Shown: positions 6,232 to 6,866 of the stretch, piece after piece | Numbering within the stretch: position 1 is the stretch's first letter | Layout of the letters: the number at the start of each line of letters is the position of its first letter | Source: Mycobacterium sp. | GTDB lineage: Bacteria > Actinomycetota > Actinomycetes > Mycobacteriales > Mycobacteriaceae | Assembly: GCA_029256565.1 (NCBI GenBank) | Contig: JAQSXQ010000097.1 | Span: 1 to 6,866 of the forward strand | Length of the DNA: 6,866 bases | Direction of reading: 5' to 3' | Position numbers and translations under genes: made by a program | Notes under the pieces: generated by a model | Seen by the model: only the letters and a program-made list of their open reading frames with translations | What the model was told of the DNA's origin: nothing | The model's database searches: none

Positions 6232-6866
6232 ATGCCCGAGCCCAGTGCGCTGCCCGCCGATGCCCTCCCGCATCCGCTGTTGGGCCAGTTGTCCGCACTG
6301 AACCACTACCGCGCCTACGTCGACATCGGCGTCGTGGTGGTGGTCCTCGCACTGACCAACCTCATCGCGCACTTCACCACGCCGTGGGCCAACGTCGTCA
6401 CCGTGCCACTGGCGGCGGCCGGTCTGGTGGCGCTGGTCCGGTCGCGCGGGCTGGGATGGGCCGAACTGGGGCTCGGACGCGAGCACTGGAGGTCCGGTGC
6501 GGGCTACGCGCTGGCGGCCGTCGCGTTGGTCGCGTCGGTGATCGCGATCGGGGTCGCGCTGCCGTGGACCAGACCGATGTTCATGAACGACCACTACGCG
6601 ACGTTGTCGGGGGCGTTCCTCGCCTCGATGATCATCATTCCGCTGCAGACGGTGATTCCCGAGGAACTCGTCTTCCGCGGCGTCCTGCACGGCGCGATGA
6701 CGCGGGCGTGGGGCTTCCGCGGCGTGGCGGCAGCGGGGTCGTTGCTGTTCGGTCTGTGGCACGTCGCCACGTCACTCGGGCTGACGAGCAGCAACGTCGG
6801 CTTCACCCGCATCCTCGGTGGCGGCGTCGCCGGGATGGTCGCGGGCGTCGTGCTGGCCGTGATCGC
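6232..6866 (+). CDS. CPBP-family intramembrane metalloprotease (CAAX protease-like), 3' end beyond window
   Basis: I translated 211 codons of an open frame that runs off the right edge. It predicts a multi-pass membrane protein with hydrophobic segments near residues 31-48, 52-69, 90-111, 127-143, 164-180 and 195-211. It carries the two diagnostic motifs of the CPBP (ABI/Rce1-like) family: EELVFRG (144-150), which is the EExxxR motif, and FGLWH (173-177), the FxxxH motif. The Glu pair and His177 would contribute to the intramembrane active site. A third conserved motif would lie beyond the window. Bacterial members are linked to protein processing, bacteriocin immunity or membrane anchoring, and the substrate here is unknown. 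The gene diverges from the CoA-transferase gene across 105 bp. I chose ATG at 6232; an in-frame GTG at 6190 would add 14 residues that overlap the candidate -10 box, so it is less likely. Confidence 0.88.
   Translation, partial: MPEPSALPADALPHPLLGQLSALNHYRAYVDIGVVVVVLALTNLIAHFTTPWANVVTVPLAAAGLVALVRSRGLGWAELGLGREHWRSGAGYALAAVALVASVIAIGVALPWTRPMFMNDHYATLSGAFLASMIIIPLQTVIPEELVFRGVLHGAMTRAWGFRGVAAAGSLLFGLWHVATSLGLTSSNVGFTRILGGGVAGMVAGVVLAVI

Noticed and set aside
6136..6762. A 208-codon minus-strand open frame antisense to the protease gene
   Set aside because: The plus strand carries the EELVFRG and FGLWH motifs and hydrophobic helices of a CPBP protease; the minus-strand product is His/Arg/Gln-rich without motifs.

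Overview
This high-GC window looks like the chromosome of an actinobacterium, most likely a Mycobacterium/Mycolicibacterium-type organism. The main reasons are the codon use, the thiolase-like and tandem CoA-transferase pair that I recognise from memory as resembling M. tuberculosis Rv1867 and Rv1866, and start sites with TANNNT -10 elements very close to the start codon. It holds six protein genes, two of them cut by the window edges. I see no RNA gene, insertion sequence, CRISPR array or phage-like segment.

Left part (1-2249, minus strand, read from right to left): an L-rhamnose catabolic operon. It starts at a promoter with clear -35 and -10 hexamers (2207-2236), followed downstream of the likely transcription start by a perfect 14-bp palindrome of LacI-family operator type (2178-2191). 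The genes are, in order, rhaM (L-rhamnose mutarotase), a sugar-porter MFS permease and rhaI (L-rhamnose isomerase, truncated at position 1). The permease stop codon and the rhaI start overlap by 4 bases. Together the genes would import L-rhamnose, interconvert its anomers and isomerise it to L-rhamnulose. The kinase, the aldolase and the regulator are not in the window; the kinase and aldolase may lie beyond position 1.

Middle part (2247-6126, minus strand): a two-gene unit, a 792-residue protein made of two CaiB/BaiF (class III) CoA-transferase halves in tandem, followed after 25 bp by a 491-residue thiolase-like protein of the TLP1 type. The thiolase-like protein lacks all three canonical thiolase catalytic residues, and both transferase halves have Glu where the characterised enzymes of the family carry the catalytic Asp. 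Both proteins probably act on acyl-CoA or lipid substrates, but the substrate is unknown. This pair is the least understood biology here. Only 10 bases separate its last stop codon from the rha -35 box, with no visible terminator, so transcription could read through into the rha operon.

Right part (6127-6866): a 105-bp divergent intergenic region with two candidate start-proximal promoters and a small inverted repeat, then a plus-strand CPBP-family intramembrane protease gene that runs off the right edge. I found no convincing wholly new system. The most interesting items are the degenerate thiolase plus tandem transferase pair and the operator architecture of the rha promoter.
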